Shown here: in pieces, positions 25,490 to 34,279 of the stretch
Layout: every line of letters starts with the position of its first letter
Position numbering within the stretch: the stretch's first letter is position 1
From: Pseudomonas sp. PDNC002
Lineage (GTDB): Bacteria > Pseudomonadota > Gammaproteobacteria > Pseudomonadales > Pseudomonadaceae
Assembly (NCBI RefSeq): GCF_016919445.1
Contig: NZ_CP070356.1
Coordinates: forward strand, 627,501 to 691,500
Direction: 5' to 3'
Length of the DNA: 64,000 nucleotides
The notes under the pieces: model-generated
The model's database searches: none
What the model saw: the letters and a program-made list of their open reading frames with translations, nothing else
What the model was told of the DNA's origin: nothing
Made by a program: the position numbers and the translations under genes

Positions 25490-28360
25490 ATGGCCACTGA
25501 TAGCCTTGGCACCCTTACAGTCGACCTGATCGCCAACACCGGCAGCTTTGAGCGTGGCATGGACAAGGCCGAACGGAAGGTTGCTGGTGCTACCAAAGCT
25601 TTCCAGAAGCAAGGCGAAGCTGCTGAGCGTCTTGTTGGTCAGATCGACCCGGTTGTTGGCGCCATGAACAATCTGGTGAAGCAGTCGGCTGAGTTGGAGA
25701 GGCACTGGAAGGCGGGACTGATTCCGACATCCGACTTCGAGCGGCTCAATGCCGTCCTCGGCAAACAGATGGATCAGCTCGGGTCGGCCAACACTTCGTT
25801 CAAGAGCGGAACGATGTCTGCCAAACAGTACAGCGCAGCGCTGGGGACTCTACCTGCTCAGTTCACTGATATTGCCACTTCGATTGCTGCCGGCCAAAAC
25901 CCACTCACCGTGTTCCTGCAACAGGGCGGCCAAATCAAAGACTCCTTCGGTGGGGCCGGTAATGCGCTCAAGGCAACTGGTAGCTATATCGCTTCCCTGG
26001 TGACGCCAGCCACCGCCGCGGCAGCCGCAATCGCCGCGCTGGGCTATGCCTGGTACGACGCAGAGAAGGTACAGAGCGAATTCAGCAAAGCCTTGCTCGA
26101 TGGCAATAACACCATCGCAGCAACCAGCGGCGCGCTCATTGAGCTGTCTCGCCAGATCGGCAACACCGTCGGCGACTTCAGCGACGCCGAGGATGCGATC
26201 AAGGCGCTGGCCGCGGCTGGGCACCTCAGCGTTACCCAAGTTGAAAATCTGGGCGAAGCCGCTGCGGCCGTTGCTCAATACAGCGGCAAGAGTGCTACCG
26301 ATCTGGCAAATGCGTTCGCGAAGCTCGGCGACAACGCTACCGATGCTGCGCAGAAAGCTAGCGAGCAATACGGCCTGCTCACCGCGGAGCAGTACGACCT
26401 GATCAAAGCGCTCGACGATCAGGGCAACCACCAGCAGGCTCTCGATACCCTCAGCGAGAGCATGAACAAAAATGCCCTTGCTCGCCTTGATCAGTACAAG
26501 AGTTCCCTGACCGGCATCGAGGATGCGTGGAATCGAATCTCCGAAGCGGCTGCCAAGGCCTATAACTTTGGCCGCTCCAAATTCATGCCCCAGACCAATG
26601 GGGAGCTGCTGGCGCAAACTCAGAGTCAACTGGAGTTCCTTCAGAACCATCCAGCACAGGAGGTATCAATTCCTGGTGAGCGCGGCACCGTCACCGGTCA
26701 GGAAGGTATCCAGTATCTCCAGCAGCGGATCCAGCTCCTCAACAGCCAGGCCACCGCAGAGTCCAACCTCGTCAAGATCCAGGCCGAAGCCAATCAGGCC
26801 AATCAGGACTACATCAAGTACTCCGGGATCATTGATGCCGCCCTCACTGATGGCTCGCCAGAGAAGAAGAAAGAGAAAGCGCTGAACGACCTCAAGGAGC
26901 AATACCTTGAGCTGTCGAAGGCAGCCAGCATCACTGGGCGCTCAAGCCCTCTGCTTGCCGGTGTCGAGTACGACGGCCAAAACTTCTTTGGCGGCTCCTA
27001 TGATGAGCGCTTGAAGCAGATCAACTCCCAGTTCGACAAGAAGTCGAGCGGCCGGAGTAAGGCGTACTCGGAAGACGCCGGCACCAAGATGCTGGACAAC
27101 CTTCGCCAGCAGTACGCTGCCATTCAGATGCAAAACAGCGCCCTGGATGAGCAAGATAAGTCAACGCAGAAACTCGGCGAGCAGTCCCAGGCTTTGGCAA
27201 GATGGGAGCAGCAACTCGCCGATATCAAGTCGAAGCAAACGCTCACAGCGGATCAGAAATCGCTGCTGGCAAACGAGGACTTGATCACCGCCCAACTCAA
27301 GAAAAACGCAGCTCTCGAGCAAGAGATTTCTCTGCGTAAGCAAACGCTGGAAGAGATGCGAAAGCTTGATGCTTACCAGCAGAACCTGAACTCGCAGCTC
27401 CAGCAGGCGAGGGATAGCCAGCAGCAGTACTTGGCCACGATCGGCATGGGCAGCAAGGAGGCTAAGCGCGCCCAGGAGATGATCGACATCACCAAGGACT
27501 TCCAGCGTCAGCAGGATCGCTTGCTCCAGCAGCGCAACACTGGACAGATCAGCGAAGACCTTTACGCCAAGGAGAACGAAGCGCTGAAGGCTGCTCTAGA
27601 AGAGCGGCTACAGATTCAACAGGAGGGATATCAGAAGCTCGATGAGGCCCAGGCAGACTGGACTAATGGCGCATCGTCCGCTCTGCAGGACTATTACGAC
27701 CAAGCCAGCAATATCTCTGCCCAAGCCTACAGCGCTATGGCGAATGTGCTGCAGAACACCACAGACTCCATCAGCGACAACCTCTATGACGTGATCACCG
27801 GCGCAGAGAGCGTACGCGATGCCTTTGCCGATATCGGCCAGACGATCATTCAGTCCGTCCTAAAGGCGATGACCGATATGGCTGCCCAATGGATCGTCAT
27901 GCAGGCCGTCCAGCTAGCTATGGGGCAGACCACCGCCACTGCCGCTGTCGCACAGGCGGCTGTCGCAGGCCCGGCAATCGCCACTGCTTACGCGCCGGCG
28001 GCAGCAATGGCTTCCCTGGCATCGTTTGGCAGTAACTCAGCGCCTGCAATGGCCGGTATTGCGTCTACCACCTCGCTAGCGGAAAGCCTGGCGCTGCTCG
28101 GGATGGCACACGACGGAATCGACTCAGTACCGGAAACGGGCACTTGGTTACTCCAGCGCGGTGAGCGAGTAGTCACCGCTGAAACCAGCGCAAAGCTGGA
28201 CAAGCAATTGGACGAAGCGGCCATGAATCGTCGCGAGTCCGGCTCGATCAGCATCGTATTCAACCAGAGCACCACCGACGGCAAAAGCCAGAACCAAGCC
28301 AACGCGAAAGCTGCTCGGCAAATCCAGCGCATCATGCGCGACTCAGGGAGATATGTCTGA
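25490..28360 (+). CDS. Lambda-type tail tape measure protein
   Basis: 956 residues, full length. N-terminal TMP region with LGTLTVDLIANTGSFERGMD and the LPAQFTDIATSIAAGQNP, TVFLQQGGQIKDSFGG segment characteristic of lambda gpH-like proteins; hydrophobic stretch about 165-187; long coiled coils rich in Gln/Glu about 430-760; lambda-type C-terminal region (YDVITGAESVRDAFADIGQ) and the GTWLLQRGERVV tail motif. Length of this protein sets tail length in siphophages. Ribosome site AGGAGAA precedes ATG 25490. The end overlaps the next start as TGATG. Confidence 0.93.
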   Translation: MATDSLGTLTVDLIANTGSFERGMDKAERKVAGATKAFQKQGEAAERLVGQIDPVVGAMNNLVKQSAELERHWKAGLIPTSDFERLNAVLGKQMDQLGSANTSFKSGTMSAKQYSAALGTLPAQFTDIATSIAAGQNPLTVFLQQGGQIKDSFGGAGNALKATGSYIASLVTPATAAAAAIAALGYAWYDAEKVQSEFSKALLDGNNTIAATSGALIELSRQIGNTVGDFSDAEDAIKALAAAGHLSVTQVENLGEAAAAVAQYSGKSATDLANAFAKLGDNATDAAQKASEQYGLLTAEQYDLIKALDDQGNHQQALDTLSESMNKNALARLDQYKSSLTGIEDAWNRISEAAAKAYNFGRSKFMPQTNGELLAQTQSQLEFLQNHPAQEVSIPGERGTVTGQEGIQYLQQRIQLLNSQATAESNLVKIQAEANQANQDYIKYSGIIDAALTDGSPEKKKEKALNDLKEQYLELSKAASITGRSSPLLAGVEYDGQNFFGGSYDERLKQINSQFDKKSSGRSKAYSEDAGTKMLDNLRQQYAAIQMQNSALDEQDKSTQKLGEQSQALARWEQQLADIKSKQTLTADQKSLLANEDLITAQLKKNAALEQEISLRKQTLEEMRKLDAYQQNLNSQLQQARDSQQQYLATIGMGSKEAKRAQEMIDITKDFQRQQDRLLQQRNTGQISEDLYAKENEALKAALEERLQIQQEGYQKLDEAQADWTNGASSALQDYYDQASNISAQAYSAMANVLQNTTDSISDNLYDVITGAESVRDAFADIGQTIIQSVLKAMTDMAAQWIVMQAVQLAMGQTTATAAVAQAAVAGPAIATAYAPAAAMASLASFGSNSAPAMAGIASTTSLAESLALLGMAHDGIDSVPETGTWLLQRGERVVTAETSAKLDKQLDEAAMNRRESGSISIVFNQSTTDGKSQNQANAKAARQIQRIMRDSGRYV

Positions 28361-28683
28361 TGTCACAGGTCGTTCCAATGCCGTGCAGCATCGACCGCAT
28401 TTGGCGCCGGGAAGGCAGAGAGACACGGGACTACTTGGTATCAAAGGGCGTTAGACCCGAGGCAGTAGATCGGATTCTGGAAGAATTCCAGGACTACCAT
28501 CGAGCTCTTCACTTCTCAGTGAACGTCAAGTTCACGTCCCGCGCCCGGCTTTCCCCAGAGCAGCAGGAGATCGTCGATCAAGACGTAAGCGAAGTGGTTG
28601 GCAAGTTCCAGGACGATTGCAGAGAGCGTGTTCGGCTGGCCAAAGACATCATTCTTCTACTGCTGATGGAGAAGCACAGCTAA
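28360..28683 (+). CDS. Unknown protein coupled to the tape measure gene
   Basis: 107 residues, helical and charged, with N-terminal IDRIWRREGRETRDYLVSKG and a Leu-rich C-terminal helix. No domain recognised. One-base overlaps with genes on both sides imply co-translation with the tape measure protein and HNH nuclease. Confidence 0.75.
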   Translation: MSQVVPMPCSIDRIWRREGRETRDYLVSKGVRPEAVDRILEEFQDYHRALHFSVNVKFTSRARLSPEQQEIVDQDVSEVVGKFQDDCRERVRLAKDIILLLLMEKHS

Positions 28684-29033
28684 TGGCTAGATTGCGTACC
28701 CTCAAGCCTCGCCTGCAAGAATTCAAAGGGAAAGAGCCGCGCCCATTGCCCAGCACCCGAGAGCGCAGGATGACCGGCAGGAAGCTTCAGGAGCGTCGGT
28801 TGCGAGTGTGGTCGCAGAATCCATGCTGTGCGCACTGCGGAAAGCTATGCGCCTTCCCTGAAGGCTTCGAGCTTGATCACAAGCTATCCCTCCACGCTGG
28901 TGGCGCTGACACGGACGAGAACTGCCAGGTGCTCTGCTCAGGGCCTGATGGTTGCCACGCGAAGAAGACGGCGGCTGATCTTGGATACAGCCAGAAGAGA
29001 ACCATCGGCATCGATGGTTGGCCAGTTGGATAA
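28683..29033 (+). CDS. HNH endonuclease
   Basis: A 116-residue phage-type HNH nuclease. Zinc knuckle CAHCGK and second Cys pair near the C-terminal VLCSGPDGC; catalytic ELDHKLSLHAGG and the H of GCHAKK. In phages such HNH proteins often sit beside terminase genes and assist packaging; here no terminase is present. Start 28683 overlaps the previous stop as TAATG. Confidence 0.92.
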   Translation: MARLRTLKPRLQEFKGKEPRPLPSTRERRMTGRKLQERRLRVWSQNPCCAHCGKLCAFPEGFELDHKLSLHAGGADTDENCQVLCSGPDGCHAKKTAADLGYSQKRTIGIDGWPVG

Positions 29034-29061
29034 CGGGGGGATATGCATACCCTGGTGGGCG

Positions 29062-29082
29062 CCGAGGCGGAAACCGCCTCGG
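29062..29082. terminator. Perfect hairpin between convergent blocks
   Basis: CCGAGGCGG-AAA-CCGCCTCGG after the HNH gene. No U tract on the plus strand, so it may only slow transcription or protect the 3' end. Confidence 0.45.
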
Positions 29083-29117
29083 AACTGATTCAACTACTAA
29101 TCCGTAGTTTTTTGTGA

Positions 29118-29387
29118 TCAGTTGAGAGAGCTGGCGAAACTATTCCAGTCGTCAATCGCTTCCTCGGCTGCTGCCTTGTGCTTCTGGACAGCGTCATTCT
29201 GTTCCTCAACAAAGTCCGACAGGCACTGTTTGTACTCTTCGACTTCGTTGATGAAGTTTTGCCGCTCAAACTCATCGTCGAATTCGTACGGCACTGTAGG
29301 TTCGGAGCAGCTGTGGCTTGGCTGGAACGAATCAGCGCTTGCCTGCAGGGAAGCTGCTATCAGAATCAGAACGAGGTACCGGGCCAT
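29118..29387 (-). CDS. Small secreted protein
   Basis: 89 residues with a signal peptide (about 1-18, ends ASADS), then a short Cys-containing segment (PSHSCSEPTVPYEFDDEFER) and a charged helix with a second Cys (EEYKQCL). Two Cys in a secreted protein suggest a disulfide. Similar small exported proteins are common prophage cargo in Pseudomonas; role unknown, perhaps exclusion of other phages. Confidence 0.75.
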   Translation of the reverse strand: MARYLVLILIAASLQASADSFQPSHSCSEPTVPYEFDDEFERQNFINEVEEYKQCLSDFVEEQNDAVQKHKAAAEEAIDDWNSFASSLN

Positions 29388-29426
29388 CCTTTGCCTCCAC
29401 TCTCAGAAAGCTTGTAGTGCCCAGGG

Positions 29427-29783
29427 TTAGGCCGCCCTGCGGTGGTAGATGTACAGGTACAGCAGGCCAACCGGGGCGACGAAGATTGAGAACGCCCAGC
29501 ACAGCACCATGGTGAAAGCCTTCGCAATCATCATGACGAGAGCGTTTCCGAAGAACACATTGTTGCCCATGATGAAGCCGACCACCTGCTCGTACACAAA
29601 GCGAGAGTATGGGTAAAGCAACGTGCAGATAACCGCGTACACGACTGCGTTTACCTGAATTCCCTTAGCTCCTTGGGCCGCCATCCAAAGGATCGCTGCG
29701 GCAATGAGGACTCCGAAGAAGAGTTGGCGCAGAAAATATTGAGTCGATAGACCGCCGAAGGTCATGCGGAAGAAGTCTCGCAC
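29427..29783 (-). CDS. Small integral membrane protein
   Basis: 118 residues with three to four membrane segments (about 18-38, 45-62, 68-90 and 90-112). No enzymatic motif. It follows the order of a cargo operon with the secreted protein gene 39 bp downstream. Candidate for superinfection exclusion or other membrane-acting cargo; inference only. Confidence 0.7.
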   Translation of the reverse strand: MRDFFRMTFGGLSTQYFLRQLFFGVLIAAAILWMAAQGAKGIQVNAVVYAVICTLLYPYSRFVYEQVVGFIMGNNVFFGNALVMMIAKAFTMVLCWAFSIFVAPVGLLYLYIYHRRAA

Positions 29784-30252
29784 TTCATTTCTCCTTGTGT
29801 GGTGAATGCTTCCTTGCCACCACCGCGTGAGTGAGCGAGTGGCTAGAGGCCATCACTATACACATGGCGACCATTACTCGGCATCTCTTAAGGTAAGGGA
29901 CGACACTGCGTTTTCCAGGCAGTACCAGGGGCGGGCAAGGGAGATCTTTGGGCCCACCTACACGGAAACCGCCTGACCAGTTCACTGAGCACTAATCGCA
30001 ACAATTTTGCTGCGTTCTCACGCCAGGGGTAGGGGGGTAGTCGGATACTCAGATCCCCTTTCGACTGGAAACCACGCCTGCTCCCACGCGCATAATAAAT
30101 CCCCCCTTTGACCCCTTGTTAATCAGCAAATCAAATTAACAAGCAAGCCTGAAACCCACGCAGCACTAGCGATTCACCGTTTCAGCAAATCCATTTGAAA
30201 TCAGCAAATGGTTAACAAATTAACTGGACCTGAACTAGACCGTGCGCTTGTG
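29784..30252. other. Non-coding A+T-rich control region before prtN
   Basis: 469 bp without a credible gene. 30116-30122 TTGTTAA and 30136-30142 TTAACAA are inverted; TCAGCAAAT recurs at 30123, 30182 and 30201; GTTAACAAATTAAC lies near 30211. The density of repeats and low GC suggest operators or a second origin-like region. Confidence 0.5.
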
Positions 30253-30513
30253 TCACCGTCTCAGTTTTCTGAGCTCTTCCTGTGCTTCTGTCCGGCGATC
30301 ATCGATGTACCTGGCTAGGTCAGCGAGGTGGACGCCGCGCGCGGTCTTCTGCGAGCGCTCCATGCGTATGATCGGCAGATTGATCTCTCCGGCCAGCACC
30401 TTCCGCTGGAGCTTCTCCGGTGACAGGTGGCTGAAGTAGTCGGCGCATACGCGCTCGAGCGGGATAATGGCTGTTCCGTTGTACTGGGCCATAAGCAGAA
30501 ACGCGGTGTTCAC
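30253..30513 (-). CDS. prtN: Pyocin activator PrtN family protein
   Basis: 86 residues: NTAFLLMAQYNGTAIIPLER, then CADYFSHLSPEKLQRKVLAG, IRMERSQKTARGVHLADLAR, the PrtN pattern. In P. aeruginosa PrtN turns on pyocin genes after DNA damage relieves PrtR. GTG 30513 with GAGGAA upstream gives the exact family N-terminus; a longer in-frame start at 30567 is not needed. It is divergent from a DUF4224 gene. It could link induction of this element to the SOS/pyocin response. Confidence 0.9.
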   Translation of the reverse strand: MNTAFLLMAQYNGTAIIPLERVCADYFSHLSPEKLQRKVLAGEINLPIIRMERSQKTARGVHLADLARYIDDRRTEAQEELRKLRR

Positions 30514-30557
30514 TGTTGGTTCCTCAATCACTGATTGGGGCTCCCTGGAGATTCGAA

Positions 30558-30785
30558 GTGCAAACATCCATTGTGCTGACAGCGATTGAATTGGTTGAGC
30601 TTAGCGGTTACCGAAAACCCTCCGCGCAGGCTAGGTGGTTGGAGCGTAATTGCTTTCCATTCGTTATGGGTGGCGATGGTCATCCCAAAGTTCTGCGCCA
30701 GGTAGTCAACGATCGCCTTGGTGGGATATCGGCCGAAAAGAGGCGAGAGCCGCAGCTTCGACTTCCATCGAATCGCCGTCTCTAG
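30558..30785 (+). CDS. DUF4224 domain protein
   Basis: 75 residues: LTAIELVELSGYRKPSAQAR, WLERNCFPFVMGGDGHPKVL, RLGG, the DUF4224 pattern, a small DNA-binding-like domain usually encoded beside phage integrases. GTG 30558 has TGGAG upstream. Divergent from prtN with 44 bp between the starts, so the two share a control region. A second DUF4224 gene lies at 34724. Confidence 0.85.
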   Translation: MQTSIVLTAIELVELSGYRKPSAQARWLERNCFPFVMGGDGHPKVLRQVVNDRLGGISAEKRREPQLRLPSNRRL

Positions 30786-30883
30786 ACCTGCTTTGACCAT
30801 TTTGGGTCACCAATGCCCCCCTTGAGATCACGCTCGAAAAGGATCTATAAGGAGATCCAGATCTGCCAACCAAGGATGAGAAG

Positions 30884-31105
30884 ATGATCAAGCCAGTAGA
30901 CTCCAGCACCACCATCACTTATGACGCAGAGACGCTTCCTCTGAGCGAGGAGGAGCGAAAGGCTGAAGAGCTCGCTTTACGCCTCGAAGAAGAAGCAGAG
31001 GCGGAGGCAGAAGCAGAAGCTGAAGAAGAAGAGCTGAGTCACCCTCTGGATATCGAAGATCAAGAGGGCTGGGATGACAATATTGAGCGCCTGAACGACG
31101 CCTAA
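30884..31105 (+). CDS. Acidic low-complexity protein
   Basis: 73 residues with an (EA)n run at about 33-50 and a very acidic overall charge. Ribosome site likely within AAGGATGAG upstream of ATG 30884. Strongly acidic short proteins can mimic DNA (as anti-restriction proteins do) or act as adaptors; nothing more specific can be seen. Confidence 0.6.
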   Translation: MIKPVDSSTTITYDAETLPLSEEERKAEELALRLEEEAEAEAEAEAEEEELSHPLDIEDQEGWDDNIERLNDA

Positions 31106-31131
31106 GCATCATCCGGGAGAGAGGCATAGCG

Positions 31132-31410
31132 ATGACTTGGAATCTAGCGAACCTTTCTCCGGAAGAGCGCACGGCGGAAGAGAAAAAGCGACTTGACGCT
31201 CTGCTCCGCCATCAAACCAAAGGAAAGCTTGCGTCTATCGCAGATCGTGAGTATCACCGCATCCTGATGGGTAGACTCAGGCACCAGAAGCTATGGGTTG
31301 GCTGGGCGCAACGTCAGCTCGACGACATCGAGTCTGATGAGCTGCGCGACGAGCTCAGGCGCCGATTGAATGCGTTTCAGGTCAGCATTGCCGCGCCACG
31401 CTCATTCTGA
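31132..31410 (+). CDS. Small charged unknown protein
   Basis: 92 residues, helical, rich in Arg, Glu and Leu (EERTAEEKKRLDALLRHQ; DELRDELRRRLNAF). Follows the acidic protein by 26 bp with GAGAGAGG upstream of ATG 31132; the opposite charges of the two neighbours are noted. No domain recognised. Confidence 0.65.
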   Translation: MTWNLANLSPEERTAEEKKRLDALLRHQTKGKLASIADREYHRILMGRLRHQKLWVGWAQRQLDDIESDELRDELRRRLNAFQVSIAAPRSF

Positions 31411-31451
31411 GAATGGGTGGGAGGCTCGTGCCAAGGGCTTGAGACGCGCAC

Positions 31452-32102
31452 TCAACCATCTTTAGGCTGGGCATCTTTCTCTGACGCAATATAGTGTTTG
31501 AGCTTTAAAGACGTAGCTTCGCTGAGCCCTGCATCCTTACCAAATCTGGACTTCACGGCATCGTCAGTTGCAATCATCTTTTCGATCTTTGGCTTGTTCT
31601 GCTTGGCATTTTCAATCAGCTTGTCTAAGACCTGAATTAGGTCTTCCGAGGCACGGGATCTGCGCTTTGACGCGAACTCAATGGCAACCGAGCTAGTCGC
31701 CTCATCGACATCCTTTTTAGCCACATCAAGCGCATCAGTGGCCGTGCTTTGCTCCAACAAAAGCCGCATCTCTGCTTGATCAGCGCGAACGACAGCCTTG
31801 CACTGATCGATGAACTCTATCGCCAAATCTCGATCTTTTTGACGGTACGACCAAGGCTTTGTCTGAAGATCTGCTACCTCTTCGTCTAGTTTCTCTATGA
31901 CTGAAGAACCACGCTTGAAATATTCGACGAAGGTAATTCCGTCTTCCTTTCGTGCGTTCAATTGCCTTTCCATCTGCAAGGCTGCGGCGCGAGTAGCATT
32001 GGCTGCAACGCTAGACTCTTGGTTGCCTTGGTATTTGGTCCAACCGAACCAGCCAGCGCCCGCAATTGCGATTGCGAAAAGGATTGATGCTAGAGCTTTC
32101 AT
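31452..32102 (-). CDS. Membrane-anchored coiled-coil protein
   Basis: 216 residues. N-terminal membrane segment or signal anchor (about 2-19, ending GWFGW), then a long helical, Lys/Asp-rich region likely in the periplasm. No domain recognised. ATG 32102 chosen because it directly precedes the hydrophobic segment; a start at 32141 is less likely. A+T-richer than the core. Candidate cargo. Confidence 0.65.
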   Translation of the reverse strand: MKALASILFAIAIAGAGWFGWTKYQGNQESSVAANATRAAALQMERQLNARKEDGITFVEYFKRGSSVIEKLDEEVADLQTKPWSYRQKDRDLAIEFIDQCKAVVRADQAEMRLLLEQSTATDALDVAKKDVDEATSSVAIEFASKRRSRASEDLIQVLDKLIENAKQNKPKIEKMIATDDAVKSRFGKDAGLSEATSLKLKHYIASEKDAQPKDG

Positions 32103-32306
32103 CCATAAATTCTCTGTCTGAATATCATATGATGCTAACACTATGGCGCAGCGCCATCACCTCTAGGAGAAGGCCAGCGATGGTAAGTCGGCCATGGCAA
32201 CCTCCTGGGCAGAGGATTCAGCGTAGGCCACCAGAGAGTTGCCCAGCACTGGCAAACCGGGCAACCGTTCAGTGGAGGGCGCATGTGATGATAAGAAGGT
32301 ACCGCT

Positions 32307-32501
32307 TTAGCTGGTCGCCGTTGCCTTCCGAATCTCCTCAGCGATGATTGCGGTATCCGCCAAATCGCCTTTAACAGACATGACAGCAGCGTCTAGTGCG
32401 TCGATTTTGTCTGTGGCCACCTTAAGCTGTTTTTGGAGGTCCTTTACTTGGTAGTTCCCGTACACGATCAGTGCTACCAGTATGCCCATGATGAAACTCA
32501 T
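32307..32501 (-). CDS. Small single-pass membrane protein
   Basis: 64 residues: one N-terminal membrane segment (about 2-16) and a short amphipathic coiled coil (LQKQLKVATDKIDALDAAV). GGAGG lies near upstream of ATG 32501. Such small one-span proteins occur as holin-like, toxin-like or accessory proteins; no assignment is possible. Confidence 0.6.
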   Translation of the reverse strand: MSFIMGILVALIVYGNYQVKDLQKQLKVATDKIDALDAAVMSVKGDLADTAIIAEEIRKATATS

Positions 32502-32596
32502 AACACCTCCCTGTTTCGTAGTGGTTGCAAGAGTTCTTAGCCTTTGAGGCTAGCGAAAGCAAAGTGTAGGGCCTCAGGGGAGTGGGGCCAGAAACG

Positions 32597-32618
32597 AAAA
32601 GCCCCGCGGTGCGGGGCT
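32597..32618 (-). terminator. Terminator of the 32624-33538 gene
   Basis: On the minus strand AGCCCCGC-ACC-GCGGGGCT followed by TTTTCG, 6 bp after the stop. Confidence 0.85.
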
Positions 32619-32623
32619 AATTG

Positions 32624-33538
32624 TCAGTATACCTTGGTAACAAGGACTGCCTTGGGGACTAATGCTCCCTTGTTTGGGTCCTGCGTGTAAGTGACTGTTA
32701 TATCTGCCTGAATGAACTGTTGCGATGTCGCTTTAGAGTAGTCCACACCACTGGCAAAGGACAAGGCAAGCTTCTTGTTGTTCGCAATGGACTGAATGCG
32801 AGCAACCCACCCAGAATGGTCGCTGTCACGATTCAGGGTTCTGATATCAATGGCAACATTCTGATAGCTGATGTCTTGATCACTGGCACTGAAGTCGATG
32901 CTATCAGGAGCGTCGCGGACGGCCTCTTTGCTGATCTTGAGATCACTGCTGGAGTCCTCCCCGGCATAGATCGCACCGCCATTCTGACCAGAGGCCGGCT
33001 TTACGAAATCAAGCGCCGCAGAAGCGATTTTCTTCCTGTCTCTTGAGAGGGCGGCATTTACAGCAGCTTCAAGTTGCTGCGGGGTGACATTGTAAAGGTC
33101 CTGCCCTGCAACCATGACCACGCTGTTATTCGCGCTAATAGATGGTGCGTTGGCCCCAGAAACCCTATCAACCAGAGCGATGGCGCTAGAGGCAACGACT
33201 ACGAAGGCCGCAGCAGCAACACCACCAATGATCGTATAGCGAAGTCCTTTGCCCATTTTCGTAGTCTTCAGCCAGTCCTCGAATTTCTTCCTTTCTTCAG
33301 CCGTTAGAAATTTTAACGCTAATTCCAGGTATTCCTTAAGGCTTCCCGATTCAATTTTCGAGACCTTAAGGGAGCACGAATCCACCTTCGCGCCACTGAT
33401 GGCCGTGAAAAACGCAGGGATACCGAGACTCATTCGATCAAGGGCGGAGAGAGCCTTGATTACATCTGGGATAGGTACTGGCTTCTTGGTGTCGTAGTAG
33501 AAGGCCAGCGGGAGGCTGACCTCCAAGTCGGTCGTCAC
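32624..33538 (-). CDS. Single-pass membrane protein, candidate defence cargo
   Basis: 304 residues. N-terminal soluble part (about 1-100) with the segment LKVSKIESGSLKEYLELALK, a pattern seen in several uncharacterised element-borne membrane proteins; one strong membrane helix at about 101-123 (IIGGVAAAAFVVVASSAIAL); then a C-terminal alpha/beta domain (about 150-304). The intrinsic topology suggests a sensor or effector fixed in the inner membrane. No known defence family is identified; function unknown. Confidence 0.7.
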   Translation of the reverse strand: MTTDLEVSLPLAFYYDTKKPVPIPDVIKALSALDRMSLGIPAFFTAISGAKVDSCSLKVSKIESGSLKEYLELALKFLTAEERKKFEDWLKTTKMGKGLRYTIIGGVAAAAFVVVASSAIALVDRVSGANAPSISANNSVVMVAGQDLYNVTPQQLEAAVNAALSRDRKKIASAALDFVKPASGQNGGAIYAGEDSSSDLKISKEAVRDAPDSIDFSASDQDISYQNVAIDIRTLNRDSDHSGWVARIQSIANNKKLALSFASGVDYSKATSQQFIQADITVTYTQDPNKGALVPKAVLVTKVY

Positions 33539-33590
33539 TGCTCGTTTCCTTGTTCAGTTCGTTCAATCACGTTCTTTGCTATGCCGAAGT

Positions 33591-34145
33591 CTACTGTCCC
33601 ATAATTCTGCGGTACTCCTGCTGGTACTGCTCGTAGGGGATCGACTTTTTCGCTAGCTCATCCAACTGCTGCTGTTGCCACTGTGCGCGAGACATTTCGC
33701 CGGTGGGCACGGAGGTTAGCTGGTTTGAGGCAGGTGCTAACGGCTCAGCAGAAGCAGCTTGAGCGCCGGCCGCTGAGACCTTCTTATTAAAGTCGACGGC
33801 CGAGGCCCAAGAGTCAGGCACGCATCCAAAAATATTGTTGCACCACAACTCAACTCTGATCTCGTAGCCTCCGCTGGGAATGGGCTCTTTGATCACGCGG
33901 GCAGCAAGAGCTGGTGAGTTAGGAAGGGGGTTGTACGTTTCGATGAAATCATCGTTGTAGGTCTGGATTTTGAACCCGGCGTTTCGCAGCACCCAGTTCC
34001 GGGCTGCTGACCATTTGAGTTCACAATCTCGAGCTTCGTGGCACTGCGGTACCGTGCGCAAGAACTCGCCTTTCAGGGCGCTGGATTGATTGTTGGCGCA
34101 GCCGCTGAGAATGGCCGCAAAAATGATGAGCACTGCTATACGCAC
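33591..34145 (-). CDS. Lipoprotein of unknown function
   Basis: 184 residues with a lipobox ILSGC (Cys16), so exported and lipidated. Middle part has ECDCEL-like Cys residues (CHEARDC) and further Cys (WCNNIFGC), probably disulfides; the C-terminus is Gln-rich and helical. Similar proteins accompany Pseudomonas prophages. Possibly a surface-exclusion lipoprotein; inference. Confidence 0.75.
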   Translation of the reverse strand: MRIAVLIIFAAILSGCANNQSSALKGEFLRTVPQCHEARDCELKWSAARNWVLRNAGFKIQTYNDDFIETYNPLPNSPALAARVIKEPIPSGGYEIRVELWCNNIFGCVPDSWASAVDFNKKVSAAGAQAASAEPLAPASNQLTSVPTGEMSRAQWQQQQLDELAKKSIPYEQYQQEYRRIMGQ

Positions 34146-34279
34146 GCTGACCTCCTTGTCGTCTCTGCAGTCATATTGCCACTACACCCCAGGCAGCGCT
34201 ACGGCCGATCAAGGATCATGAGCACCAGGCTCAACAGATCTGCGCATGAAAATAGGTGGCGCGCCAGATCTCAGGAGTC

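Noticed and set aside
29785..29985. 66-codon minus-strand frame before the small membrane protein gene
   Set aside because: No ribosome site or domain and covers the likely promoter region.
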